From Hahellaceae bacterium (GTDB taxonomy: Bacteria > Pseudomonadota > Gammaproteobacteria > Pseudomonadales > Oleiphilaceae), in the NCBI GenBank assembly GCA_024234575.1, contig JACKOB010000001.1, forward strand, positions 1 through 11,984: a stretch of 11,984 bases of DNA. The letters run 5' to 3'. Position numbers and translations under genes: made by a program. Every line of letters begins with the position of its first letter. The stretch's first letter is position 1. Below are positions 1-7,645 of the stretch, piece by piece. The notes beneath the pieces are model-generated. The model made no database searches, was not told the origin of the DNA, and saw only the letters and a list, made by a program, of their open reading frames with translations.

Positions 1-214
1 ATCTCTCGCTGCCTGCTTCCTGGCAAATCGGAAAGCGTATATTCCTAGAGGAAGGTGTGCCGTTTCCTTTTACTTTGATCCCAGGCTGGTCTACCGCCGC
101 AAAGCATACTCAGTAATATACTTTGAATATCTGTGAAGTCTTTTTCTGCTAACATAAAGATACGCTTCATTTAAATAAAATTTAAATAATCTCTAGCTTA
201 GCTCTATACTAGTT
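1..214. other. Unassigned left edge, possibly the 3' end of an upstream gene
   Basis: No gene can be assigned here. Two plus-strand frames are open from the window edge: frame 2 runs to a TGA at 134-136 and frame 3 to a TAA at 114-116. Either could be the tail of a gene starting outside the window. Neither peptide resembles a family I recognise, and they cannot both be real. From about 160 onward the sequence becomes AT-rich, which suits an intergenic promoter region for the TPR gene. Confidence 0.3.
205..210 (+). promoter_or_regulatory. Possible -10 box upstream of the TPR gene
   Basis: TATACT matches the sigma-70 -10 consensus at five of six positions and lies in AT-rich DNA. No good -35 box is seen at normal spacing; TTTAAA or TTAAAT around 181-187 is the nearest. 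A start of transcription near 217 would rule out the ATG at 215 and favour the one at 254. Confidence 0.35.
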
Positions 215-235
215 ATGCATCACCAGACCAAAATG

Positions 236-243
236 AGGAAGAG
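236..243 (+). promoter_or_regulatory. Ribosome binding site that decides the TPR gene start
   Basis: The purine-rich AGGAAGAG lies 10 nt before the ATG at 254. The upstream in-frame ATGs at 215 and 233 have no comparable site, so 254 is preferred. Confidence 0.5.
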
Positions 244-253
244 CTTTTCCAAT

Positions 254-937
254 ATGCGTAAATCAATTCAGATAGGCAAGTTTTTACTTTTCTCATTACT
301 CGTGAACTGTAGTAATACAATATTTGCAGATGAAGTGCCTTTACCAAATCCCGGTTGGGTTGGGTATGATTTAAAGGGGGCTCCTTGTACAGGTGGAGCC
401 GTGGCATATGGGCCTTGGGACTATACTAACCCGGGACACAGAAGAGAAAAATTACCTGTCGTAACTGCATACCACTTCACCAAAGAAATTGAGTCATTGG
501 AAAAGGGGAAAACCGCATCGATCGAAATGGATATCGACTATACCCTTAAAACTTTTCCAAACCACCACCGGGCTCTATACGCAATGATGCGCCAACAGAT
601 TAAAAACCCACGGCCAGATATAGCTCAATACGCACCTGTTGAGTGTTATTTCCAAAGAGCAATGGCGTTCAAACCTGACGACTACCGCGTAATGCAACTT
701 TATGCCAATTATCTGGTTAAGAAAGATAAACCCAAAATAGCTATAGATATTTACAAACGCGCTCTAAGTATTGATAAAGCCCCCGTGGATATTAATTACG
801 CGTTAGGTCTTCTGTATTGTGACTTAAAAGAATTCGACAAAGCCGTAGAACAAGCAAAAATTGTCTATGGCGCGGGGTTCAAAAAAACCAAACTGGCGCG
901 GCAATTAAAAGAAGCTAATCGCTGGCCCGTTAAATAA
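254..937 (+). CDS. Secreted tetratricopeptide-repeat protein of unknown function
   Basis: The start at 254 gives 227 residues opening with a classic Sec signal peptide: a basic start (MRKS, then K9), a hydrophobic core at about 10-17 and a likely signal peptidase I cut after IFA (residue 25). The mature N-terminal part carries the conserved-looking blocks GPWDYTNP and DYTLKTFPNHHRAL, which I recall from a proteobacterial family of exported TPR proteins. The C-terminal half has at least two TPR-like helical pairs, starting near YRVMQLYANYL and VDINYALGLLYCDL. The protein probably acts in the periplasm through protein-protein contacts; its partner is unknown. It precedes the polysaccharide genes by 91 nt and may or may not be co-transcribed with them. 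C19 in the signal peptide is not in a convincing lipobox, because Asn precedes it. The exported TPR assignment is firm; a role in glycan export is inference from position. Confidence 0.8.
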   Translation: MRKSIQIGKFLLFSLLVNCSNTIFADEVPLPNPGWVGYDLKGAPCTGGAVAYGPWDYTNPGHRREKLPVVTAYHFTKEIESLEKGKTASIEMDIDYTLKTFPNHHRALYAMMRQQIKNPRPDIAQYAPVECYFQRAMAFKPDDYRVMQLYANYLVKKDKPKIAIDIYKRALSIDKAPVDINYALGLLYCDLKEFDKAVEQAKIVYGAGFKKTKLARQLKEANRWPVK

Positions 938-1028
938 TTTCGACCACTTCAGCATTGTTTTTTCTCAGTGCTCATATTAATAATCATCAAACACCACCCG
1001 TCTATCGACCAGCCTAAGTTGTTCACCT

Positions 1029-2735
1029 ATGACTGCTAGTACACAAACTCTTCAAAACAAACGTTTCACACTAAGCTATGCGGGCAGCCCTGTCTGGGAA
1101 ATTGATGGTAAAAGCGTAACAGCGGACTCGCCAGTAGCGTTCGAGCAACTGTTAAGCCTATACCAGAAAAACCGGACTGAATTTCTAAAATGTCTGCACG
1201 GACATTTCGCCATCATTCTTCGTGACAACGAGAAAAACACCCTGCTCGCCGCCTCTGATCGAATTGGTGTGTATCGCTTATATTGGTCGCAAACAAGCGT
1301 TGGTGACATTCTAGTCAGTACTTGCCTGGAGGACATTAGAAAGCAACGACAAGACACTCCAGAATTATCAGCTGACGCGCTTTATTGCTACATGTACTTT
1401 CACATGATTCCAACACCCTTTTCTATTTACTCGAATATTAAGAAATTGCCACCGGGGCAATGCCTTACCTACGAAAATGGCCAAGTCAGTATAGAACCCT
1501 ACTGGTTGCCACAATTTGACGAGCCACCGAGTGCCAACATTGATACGCTCAGCACTAACCTGCATCAAATATTGAAGGACTCGGTATCAGGCTCTCTTAC
1601 CGATCAAGCCCAGTACGCAGCATTTCTAAGTGGCGGGCTGGATAGCTCCACGGTTGTTGGCGTAATGAGTCAGTTGGAGAATCAAAGCACTCATTCTTAT
1701 TCCATCGGGTTTAATGCGAAAGAATATGACGAAACCCCCTTCGCCAGGCTTACTGCAAAACATTTTGGGGCGCAGCACCACGAATACTTCGTCACGCCGG
1801 AGGACATTGTTAGTGCTGTACCAAAAATTGCAGCCGCCTATCACGAACCCTTTGGCAACTCCTCCGCCCTGCCCGTTTATTACTGCGCCAAGATAGCCGC
1901 CGAAAACGGTGTACAATTAATGCTTGCGGGGGATGGCGGCGATGAACTGTTTGGGGGTAACACACGCTATGCCAGCCAACGTCATTATCGTTACTACCAG
2001 GCCTTACCTAAAATCATAAGCCGAGGGTTGTTCGACCATCTCATCAATGCGCTACCTTCAGGCTTACCACTAGCTAGTAAGGCGCAAAGCTATATCAAAC
2101 AAGCTAATATCCCACTGCCAGACCGCTTACAAATCTACAATTTCCTACATCGTCACGACCCTTTGGAAATGTTCAACCGCGACTATCTGCAAACAGTGGA
2201 TACCAATATCCCCTTAACGATTCAACGTCAGCAATATTCACGCCCTCAGAATGCTTCCGAACTAAACCGCATGCTCTATCTGGATTGGTTAATTACTCTG
2301 GCGGATAATGACCTGCGCAAAGTGAGCAGCATGTGTGAACTGGCCGGTGTAGAGGTCGCCTATCCGTTACTGACGGATGAACTGATCGAGTTTTCATGTA
2401 CCGTCCCTTCTGCTTTGAAATTAAAAAAAGGGCAATTACGTTACTTCTATAAATACGCCATGCGGGAATTCCTGCCACAGGAAACGCTAAAAAAATCGAA
2501 ACACGGTTTTGGCCTCCCTTTTGGCGTTTGGCTGAAGGATTACCAACCGTTGAGAGAACTCGCCCACGACAGTTTAAGCAAACTGAAAACAAGAGAGTAC
2601 TTTAACCCAGCCTTTATCGACAAAGCCCAAAAGATGCACGAGGGCACACACGCCAGCTATTATGGTGAGTTAATCTGGATCATGATGATGCTGGAGCTTT
2701 GGCTCAGCACACATCAGTCGTCCTACCAAGGATAA
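1029..2735 (+). CDS. Asparagine-synthetase-like amidotransferase lacking the glutaminase cysteine
   Basis: This 568-residue protein has the AsnB architecture: a degenerate N-terminal Ntn glutaminase-like domain (about 1-165) and an ATP-pyrophosphatase synthetase domain (about 180-560). The PP-loop SGGLDS is intact at 201-206, and the second conserved block GDGGDELFGG is at 301-310. The N-terminal domain keeps HGHFAIILRD and SDRIGVYRLYW but has no Met-Cys start and no RGPD or NGEIYN motifs. No in-frame start lies upstream, since the frame is closed by TAA at 981-983, so the missing cysteine is not a start-site error. Known family members without the cysteine either use ammonia or, like beta-lactam synthetase, adenylate a carboxylate for another reaction. 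Placed 14 nt before a polysaccharide deacetylase, it may amidate a uronic acid or similar group on a glycan, which is inference. No strong Shine-Dalgarno site is seen before the ATG. Confidence 0.85.
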   Translation: MTASTQTLQNKRFTLSYAGSPVWEIDGKSVTADSPVAFEQLLSLYQKNRTEFLKCLHGHFAIILRDNEKNTLLAASDRIGVYRLYWSQTSVGDILVSTCLEDIRKQRQDTPELSADALYCYMYFHMIPTPFSIYSNIKKLPPGQCLTYENGQVSIEPYWLPQFDEPPSANIDTLSTNLHQILKDSVSGSLTDQAQYAAFLSGGLDSSTVVGVMSQLENQSTHSYSIGFNAKEYDETPFARLTAKHFGAQHHEYFVTPEDIVSAVPKIAAAYHEPFGNSSALPVYYCAKIAAENGVQLMLAGDGGDELFGGNTRYASQRHYRYYQALPKIISRGLFDHLINALPSGLPLASKAQSYIKQANIPLPDRLQIYNFLHRHDPLEMFNRDYLQTVDTNIPLTIQRQQYSRPQNASELNRMLYLDWLITLADNDLRKVSSMCELAGVEVAYPLLTDELIEFSCTVPSALKLKKGQLRYFYKYAMREFLPQETLKKSKHGFGLPFGVWLKDYQPLRELAHDSLSKLKTREYFNPAFIDKAQKMHEGTHASYYGELIWIMMMLELWLSTHQSSYQG

Positions 2736-2749
2736 CCACCCGAGGTTAA

Positions 2750-3697
2750 ATGCAAAAATTTCTATTTAGACAAGCGGCCAATCTAGTACAGGCGTTTCAG
2801 CCCAAGCTAAATATTCTGATTTACCATCGAGTAATGCCAGAACCCGACCCCTTGCGCCCCTGGGAAATTGATGCACAACAGTTTCGAAAACATCTGGAAT
2901 GGATATCCGGTGTGTTTAATGTCATCCCATTAGCAGACGCTGTCCAACAATTAAAAACGGGTACCCTAAAAAGACGCAGTCTCGTCATTACTTTTGATGA
3001 TGGTTATCTGGATAATGCCACCGTTGCCCTGCCGCTACTGAAAAAAGCCGGTTTGCATGCTACCTTCTTTTGTACCAGCGCCTGGCTTGATGGCGGGCTG
3101 ATGTGGAACGATCAGGTGATCGAAGCCATCCGAAGGTGGCCTGATAAAACCATTAGTATCAATGAATTAGAACTTAAATCTATACCGGTTCATACAAACC
3201 AGGAAAAGAGTAAAGCGATAGAAATCATACTGCCAAAACTAAAATACCAAGAACATAATAAAAGACAGGCGATTGCCAACGCCCTCACTGAGAGCGTTGA
3301 TGGCTTTCCCGACCTAATGATGCGGCGAGAACATATTAAGCTTCTTTATCAGGAAGGCATGGGTATTGGTGGGCACTCACATAGCCATCCGATATTATCC
3401 GGCATTGATGATGAAACGCTGAAAGAAGAACTCGAAAAGAACAAACAAATTTTAGAGGAAACACTCGGAACCCGGTTAAATCTTTTCTCATACCCCAATG
3501 GAAAATCACGGACTGATTTTCGTGCTGAGCAAATTCGATTTATTGAAAACGCAGGATATGTTGCTTCGGTTACAACCGAATTGGGCTCAGCTTCAGCCGA
3601 TACTAATCTATTTCAGTTACCTAGATTTACGCCGTGGGATAACAATAGCACTAAATTCCTGGCACGATTAATCACCCTCAAAAAAGCGTTGGGCTAG
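2750..3697 (+). CDS. Polysaccharide deacetylase (NodB/CE4 family)
   Basis: This 315-residue protein belongs to carbohydrate esterase family 4, metal-dependent enzymes that remove N-acetyl (or O-acetyl) groups from glycans. Motif 1, TFDDGY, is at 81-86, with D83 the likely catalytic base and D84 a metal ligand. Motif 2, HSHSHP, is at 209-214, giving the metal ligands H209 and H213. The opening LIYHRV and the TFF segment after motif 1 are typical of cluster-linked NodB proteins. No signal peptide is evident, so it may act in the cytoplasm or on a lipid-linked intermediate. GAGG lies 4 nt before the ATG, and the gene starts 14 nt after the amidotransferase stop, so the two form an operon. Its stop codon overlaps that of the facing glycosyltransferase. 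The natural substrate cannot be read from sequence. Confidence 0.9.
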   Translation: MQKFLFRQAANLVQAFQPKLNILIYHRVMPEPDPLRPWEIDAQQFRKHLEWISGVFNVIPLADAVQQLKTGTLKRRSLVITFDDGYLDNATVALPLLKKAGLHATFFCTSAWLDGGLMWNDQVIEAIRRWPDKTISINELELKSIPVHTNQEKSKAIEIILPKLKYQEHNKRQAIANALTESVDGFPDLMMRREHIKLLYQEGMGIGGHSHSHPILSGIDDETLKEELEKNKQILEETLGTRLNLFSYPNGKSRTDFRAEQIRFIENAGYVASVTTELGSASADTNLFQLPRFTPWDNNSTKFLARLITLKKALG

Positions 3698-4797
3698 GAA
3701 ACTAGCTGTTTATATAATTCACTCATCCTTTGCATATTCACATCCTGGCTGGCCTTGGATTTCACCAAAGTCAGGTTTTCAGTGACAATATGGTTAGATT
3801 TTTCTTTATCCATCAACAGGCTGACGATAGCAGCTGCCAGTGTATCGATATCATCTCCACTGACCACTAGGCCATTGACGCCGTGAGTAACCCATTCTTT
3901 AACAGAGAGGACATCAGACACCACTGGTGGGCAGCCGCAAGCCATACTTTCCAGCAAGGACATCGGTGTGCCATCGGTTTCTGGTATTGAAACCATCACA
4001 TCGCCCGCACGATAGAAATCAGCCATTTGATGGTATTCAACTCGATCCAGAATAATAACCTGTTCAGATAAGCCCAGCTCCCGCACCAAATTCAGAATTT
4101 CATCGTTGTAGTTATCGTCTTGGTTATAGCGTTTTAATAGGAGGACCGCGTTTGGTACGAGCGCTACGACCTTATGAAACGCTTTAATGATTTCAATGAT
4201 TCGGTACAACGGAAGAAAACTTCGAGGGCTTATTACAACCGGTCGGCCAGAAATACCCAACTCAGCTTTGATGGAGGCTTCCTCAGTTGATGGCGCAAAG
4301 ACGTTAGTGTCAACTCCCCATTGGATCACTTGAACTTTATTTGGGCGAATTTTTGAGAGGTATTGAATCTTTTCCGCAAGATCATTCGAATCGCAGGTAA
4401 TCATATCAGGAGTAGCCAACAGGCCAATCAATTGAGCACGATCGGTCTCGGAGATGCTCTCCATTCGATATATATCAGATCCCCAGGCGGTTAACACCAA
4501 GGTTCCACGCCAAACCTTTGTAATCGGCAGCAGAAAACCTGCATAGTGGGCATGTACAATATCCGGTTTCAATTTCCATAACAGATACTTGAGATAGAGC
4601 ATTCTCAATTTATGGCTTTTCAACGGAATCGATTCCAAGCTGAATTGAGCGACTTCATCTGGGTAATGCCCGAAACCAGAAAAAGAAATGACACTAACGT
4701 CATAACCCAATTTAGGGAAATAACCGGCCCAACGCTCTAGATGGACATGATCACCCCAACCGACAAAGCATATTTTTATCTTACGAGCACCCGCCAT
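3694..4797 (-). CDS. Glycosyltransferase, GT4 family (GT-B fold)
   Basis: This 367-residue protein has the two-domain GT-B layout of family GT4, retaining enzymes that transfer sugar from a nucleotide donor. The N-terminal Rossmann half holds KICFVGWGDHVHLERW and DIVHAHYAG. The linker carries QWGVDTNVF near 159-167. The donor-binding half ends in the family signature DGTPMSLLESMACGCP at 275-290, with D275 in place of the usual first Glu of the E-x7-E motif and E283 as the second. No membrane segment is obvious, so it probably works at the inner face of the inner membrane on a lipid-linked glycan. It is the last gene of the minus-strand operon: its ATG follows the aminotransferase stop by 1 nt, which suggests coupled translation. 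It may use the amino sugar made by the preceding genes; donor and acceptor are unproven. Confidence 0.9.
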   Translation of the reverse strand: MAGARKIKICFVGWGDHVHLERWAGYFPKLGYDVSVISFSGFGHYPDEVAQFSLESIPLKSHKLRMLYLKYLLWKLKPDIVHAHYAGFLLPITKVWRGTLVLTAWGSDIYRMESISETDRAQLIGLLATPDMITCDSNDLAEKIQYLSKIRPNKVQVIQWGVDTNVFAPSTEEASIKAELGISGRPVVISPRSFLPLYRIIEIIKAFHKVVALVPNAVLLLKRYNQDDNYNDEILNLVRELGLSEQVIILDRVEYHQMADFYRAGDVMVSIPETDGTPMSLLESMACGCPPVVSDVLSVKEWVTHGVNGLVVSGDDIDTLAAAIVSLLMDKEKSNHIVTENLTLVKSKASQDVNMQRMSELYKQLVS

Positions 4798-4798
4798 C

Positions 4799-5932
4799 CT
4801 AAACCGCTTTTATTAGAGCATCACAGACTTGTTCGATTTGCTCATTCCTCATGCTTGGATAGAGCGGCAGGGTTAATACCCTATCACCCACAACAGTGGT
4901 ATGAGTTAAATCCTCGCTGGCACCCAGGCCCTGCTCTCGGTAGTTTTCAAAGGTGTGAATGGGTCTGTAATGAATACTCGATTGTATTTGCTGATCCCTC
5001 AGCTTAGTCATCACTTCAACTCTATCAGCTGTTTCCGGCAGTAGAATGGGCATAATATGAAAGGCCGCGTCACTATCGTTTGTCAGAAAGGGTAAACCAA
5101 TATTCTGCGAGCCTGATAAGCAGGCGCGATAATAAGCAACATGTTCCTTACGTCTCTCATTCCCCACCTTTAATTTTTCCAGTTGCACTAAGCCCACCGC
5201 CGCATTAAGCTCGCTCATGCGATAGTTGAAGCCTTTTTCAACCACATCGTAGGAAAAATTATGCCCTTTATGTCGATCCAGCGTCACGCTGGTCATGCCA
5301 TGACATCGCATACGCTGTGTTCGTTGACACAGCCCTGGATTATCCGTCACTACCATGCCACCTTCGCCGGTGGTCATGTTCTTATTCGAAAAGAAACTAA
5401 AACAACCGGCATCGCCCCAAGTTCCCGCATATTTTCCTTTGCGCGAAGCACCTGGCGCATGGGCAACATCCTCGATTACCTTGAGATTATGCTGAGCCGC
5501 CAACTGCATGATTGGCGCCATATCACAAACGTAACCCGCATAATGCACCACGATAATCGCCTTGGTTTTCGGTGTAATCACCTTTTCAATCGTGGGTTTT
5601 GAGATGTTCCAATCTTGCAAAGAGGTAATATCAGCGAATACCGGTTTCGCCCCGCAATATCTAATGGCGTTTGCGGTCGCTACAAAGGTTAAGGACGGGC
5701 ATATAACCTCATCACCCACTTCGATCCCCAGCGCTTCTAAAGCCAAATGCAAAGCGACTGTACAGTTTGTTACCGCAATCCCGTGCGCGGAACCTATGTA
5801 GGCGGAAAACTCTCTCTCAAATTGTGCGGTTCGTTCGCCCTGCGTTAACCATCCAGAATCGATCACATCACACAAAGCCTGCTTTTCCTTGCTTCCTAAA
5901 TCAGGCTCAAATAACGGAACCTTCCACTCCAT
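4799..5932 (-). CDS. DegT/DnrJ/EryC1 family PLP-dependent sugar aminotransferase
   Basis: From the ATG at 5932 the protein is 377 residues, normal for the family, and begins MEWKVPLFEPDLG. These enzymes move an amino group, usually from glutamate, onto a keto-sugar nucleotide. The PLP lysine is K184 in SFFSNKNMTTGEGG; the pyridoxal nitrogen contact is D155 in VIEDVAHA. Sites typical of the family also appear in GWLTQGERTAQFE near 27-39 and PSLTFVATANA near 79-89. A longer reading from 5998 would overlap the upstream gene by 65 nt and adds a non-conserved leader; the site at 5932 has a good ribosome binding site and follows that gene's stop by 1 nt. Coming after a LegB-like dehydratase, it probably aminates C4 of a 4-keto-6-deoxy sugar nucleotide. 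It is not close to the typical LegC pattern as I recall it, so the product may not be legionaminic acid. Confidence 0.9.
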   Translation of the reverse strand: MEWKVPLFEPDLGSKEKQALCDVIDSGWLTQGERTAQFEREFSAYIGSAHGIAVTNCTVALHLALEALGIEVGDEVICPSLTFVATANAIRYCGAKPVFADITSLQDWNISKPTIEKVITPKTKAIIVVHYAGYVCDMAPIMQLAAQHNLKVIEDVAHAPGASRKGKYAGTWGDAGCFSFFSNKNMTTGEGGMVVTDNPGLCQRTQRMRCHGMTSVTLDRHKGHNFSYDVVEKGFNYRMSELNAAVGLVQLEKLKVGNERRKEHVAYYRACLSGSQNIGLPFLTNDSDAAFHIMPILLPETADRVEVMTKLRDQQIQSSIHYRPIHTFENYREQGLGASEDLTHTTVVGDRVLTLPLYPSMRNEQIEQVCDALIKAV

Positions 5933-5933
5933 T

Positions 5934-6644
5934 TCATTCTCCCCGCAGAAAATCTGAACGTCGTGACTCAAACTCATCAATTGCGCGCTCATAATCATCA
6001 GGGCGCCCCATATCCAACCAATAACCCGAAAATGGGTAAGAGGCTACCGGCTTATTATCTGCCATCAATATTTTTACCAAATCAGGGAAATCCAGATACT
6101 CACCCGGTTTTAGATAGGCCAGAACCTCCGGTTCAAAAACATAAACCCCCATACTGACACGATAATCAAACTCAGGTTTCTCAATATAAGCATTAATCAG
6201 CCCAGCGCTGTCTGTTTCAATCACCCCGAAGTCTATCTTGACCTTTCTTTCATAAGTCGCAATCGTTGCTACCGCACCTGATTTTTTATGAAAAGCGATC
6301 AAATCCGCATAATCTAAATCCGTTAAAACATCACCATTCATCATCACAAAAGTATCGTCTAAGCCAGAGATCAAGGTCAAAGGGCCAACAGTTCCCATCG
6401 GCTCCTTTTCCATGGAGTAGTCGATCGACAACTTAAACTTTTCCCCTTCCCCAAAGAAAGCCCTCAATAACTCTGCCAAATAGCCTACCGCCATAGTAAT
6501 TTGAGTGACTCCGGCCTGCTGCAATTGGCGTATTACCACTTCGAGAATCGGCATGTCCCCAATCGGCATCAACGGCTTTGGCAATACTGTTGTATAAGGC
6601 CTTAAACGTGTTCCTTTACCACCGGATAAAATTACTGCACGCAT
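5934..6644 (-). CDS. Sugar-1-phosphate nucleotidyltransferase (RmlA/ManC-like fold)
   Basis: This 236-residue enzyme activates a hexose-1-phosphate with an NTP, giving an NDP-sugar and pyrophosphate. The nucleotide-binding signature GGKGTRLRP is at 8-16, and the second loop PKPLMPIG at 22-29 contains K23. The metal-binding aspartate is probably D105 in MMNGDVLTDLD. SMEKEPMGTVGPL near 77-89 and IEKPEFDYRVSMGVYVF match sugar-binding segments of the fold. It stops after the catalytic domain, without the left-handed beta-helix or CBS extension of GlmU or some GlcN-1-P guanylyltransferases. AAGGAA lies upstream of the ATG, and the gene starts 14 nt after the dehydratase stop. It probably makes the substrate of that dehydratase. 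Base and sugar specificity cannot be read; relatives paired with LegB use GDP or UDP amino sugars. Confidence 0.88.
   Translation of the reverse strand: MRAVILSGGKGTRLRPYTTVLPKPLMPIGDMPILEVVIRQLQQAGVTQITMAVGYLAELLRAFFGEGEKFKLSIDYSMEKEPMGTVGPLTLISGLDDTFVMMNGDVLTDLDYADLIAFHKKSGAVATIATYERKVKIDFGVIETDSAGLINAYIEKPEFDYRVSMGVYVFEPEVLAYLKPGEYLDFPDLVKILMADNKPVASYPFSGYWLDMGRPDDYERAIDEFESRRSDFLRGE
5939..5944 (-). promoter_or_regulatory. Ribosome binding site that decides the aminotransferase start
   Basis: GGGGAG on the minus strand sits 6 nt before the ATG at 5932 and inside the last codons of the nucleotidyltransferase gene. The junction reads TGAAATG, stop then start with one base between, a typical coupled-translation arrangement. 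Confidence 0.6.
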
Positions 6645-6658
6645 CTTCGATTCCTTAT

Positions 6659-7645
6659 TTATAGGTTATAAATATTGGCTTTATAACGGTTTAGATTGTC
6701 CTTTAGCCACGCAATAGTTATTTCGAGACCTTTATCCAAGTTTACCTGAGGCTTCCAGCCTAATAGCTCAGCAGCTTTCGCGTTGCAACATAACAGACGT
6801 TCTACTTCACTCTTGCCGGGTCGCACACGTTGGTCATCTGATTCAATGACAGAATCACTTTGCAGAATATTGATGATCTTATTAGCAATCTCACCAATGC
6901 TGTATTCCACTCCGGAACCGACATTAATCACCTCACCGACGGAACGGTCAGACTTCGCCACCTGGACAAAACCTGCTACGGTATCCGCAACAAAATTCAT
7001 ATCCCGTGTGGGTGTTAAGGACCCTAATTTAATCACTTTGCCGGAAAGTGCCTGACTAATAATAGTCGGTATCACCGCCCGCGCCGATTGACGTGGGCCA
7101 TAGGTATTGAAAGGACGTATTATCGCCACGGGCAACTCGAACGAGCGCCAAAAGCTTTCTGCAATCATATCCGCACCTATCTTACTTGCAGAATAAGGTG
7201 ACTGTCCTTGCAAGGGATGCTTTTCATCAATCGGCACGTACTGAGCGGTGCCGTAACACTCGCTGGTGGAAGTATGAACAACTTTCGACACCCCATGCCT
7301 AACCGCCGCCTGCATCACATTCACCGCACCACCAACATTCGTCGCCACATAAGTCTGGGGGGCAACATAAGAATAGGGAATAGCAATCAAAGAGGATAGA
7401 TGAAAAACGGTGTCGCAACCTTCAACCGCTTTATCCACAAAAAATGGATCTTGAATGTCACCGGAAATAATTTCCAATTCATTCCGCACTTCCTTGGGAA
7501 TAAGCTCCAATAAACCCCAATCATTTCGAGAATTGTAATGAACCATGGCTTTGACTTTTGCACCCTCCCGAACCAGTTTTTCGGTAAGGTGGCTGCCGAT
7601 AAAGCCTCCGGCTCCCGTGATTAACGCACTTTTTATCTCAGTCAT
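6659..7645 (-). CDS. LegB-like NAD-dependent sugar-nucleotide 4,6-dehydratase (extended SDR)
   Basis: This 328-residue extended short-chain dehydrogenase/reductase has the NAD-binding motif GAGGFIG at 11-17, the catalytic pair Y151 and K155 in YSASK, and the TSTSECYG segment at 125-132, where E129 sits at the acid/base position typical of 4,6-dehydratases. The run from TSTSE through GQSPYSASKIGAD and RPFNTYGPRQSARAVIP closely matches my memory of LegB enzymes, which turn GDP- or UDP-GlcNAc into the 4-keto-6-deoxy sugar. The start overlaps the methyltransferase stop by 8 nt, with GGTGA just upstream, so translation is probably coupled. The product would feed the aminotransferase two genes downstream. 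No legionaminate synthase, hydrolase or CMP-transferase genes lie in the window, so a complete nonulosonate pathway cannot be claimed. Confidence 0.87.
   Translation of the reverse strand: MTEIKSALITGAGGFIGSHLTEKLVREGAKVKAMVHYNSRNDWGLLELIPKEVRNELEIISGDIQDPFFVDKAVEGCDTVFHLSSLIAIPYSYVAPQTYVATNVGGAVNVMQAAVRHGVSKVVHTSTSECYGTAQYVPIDEKHPLQGQSPYSASKIGADMIAESFWRSFELPVAIIRPFNTYGPRQSARAVIPTIISQALSGKVIKLGSLTPTRDMNFVADTVAGFVQVAKSDRSVGEVINVGSGVEYSIGEIANKIINILQSDSVIESDDQRVRPGKSEVERLLCCNAKAAELLGWKPQVNLDKGLEITIAWLKDNLNRYKANIYNL

Noticed and set aside
45..170. Short minus-strand reading of 41 codons at the left edge
   Set aside because: No ribosome binding site, no recognisable motif, and plus-strand frames in the same stretch are equally open. 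Not enough support for a gene.
215..253. Upstream ATGs at 215 and 233 for the TPR gene
   Set aside because: They lie at or near the predicted transcription start, have no clear ribosome binding site, and would bury the signal peptide behind extra residues.
951..972. Hairpin AGCATTG / CAGTGCT after the TPR gene as a terminator
   Set aside because: The 7-bp stem has a G-T pair, the T-run lies in the loop rather than after the stem, and no U-tract follows. It is probably chance.
4741..5801. Plus-strand readings opposite the glycosyltransferase and aminotransferase (4741-5007, 5261-5602, 5562-5801)
   Set aside because: They are shadows of well-conserved minus-strand enzymes and show no family motifs of their own.
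5933..5998. Longer aminotransferase reading starting at 5998
   Set aside because: It would overlap the nucleotidyltransferase by 65 nt and adds 22 residues outside the family pattern. The ATG at 5932 has GGGGAG 6 nt upstream and a stop-start junction with one base between.
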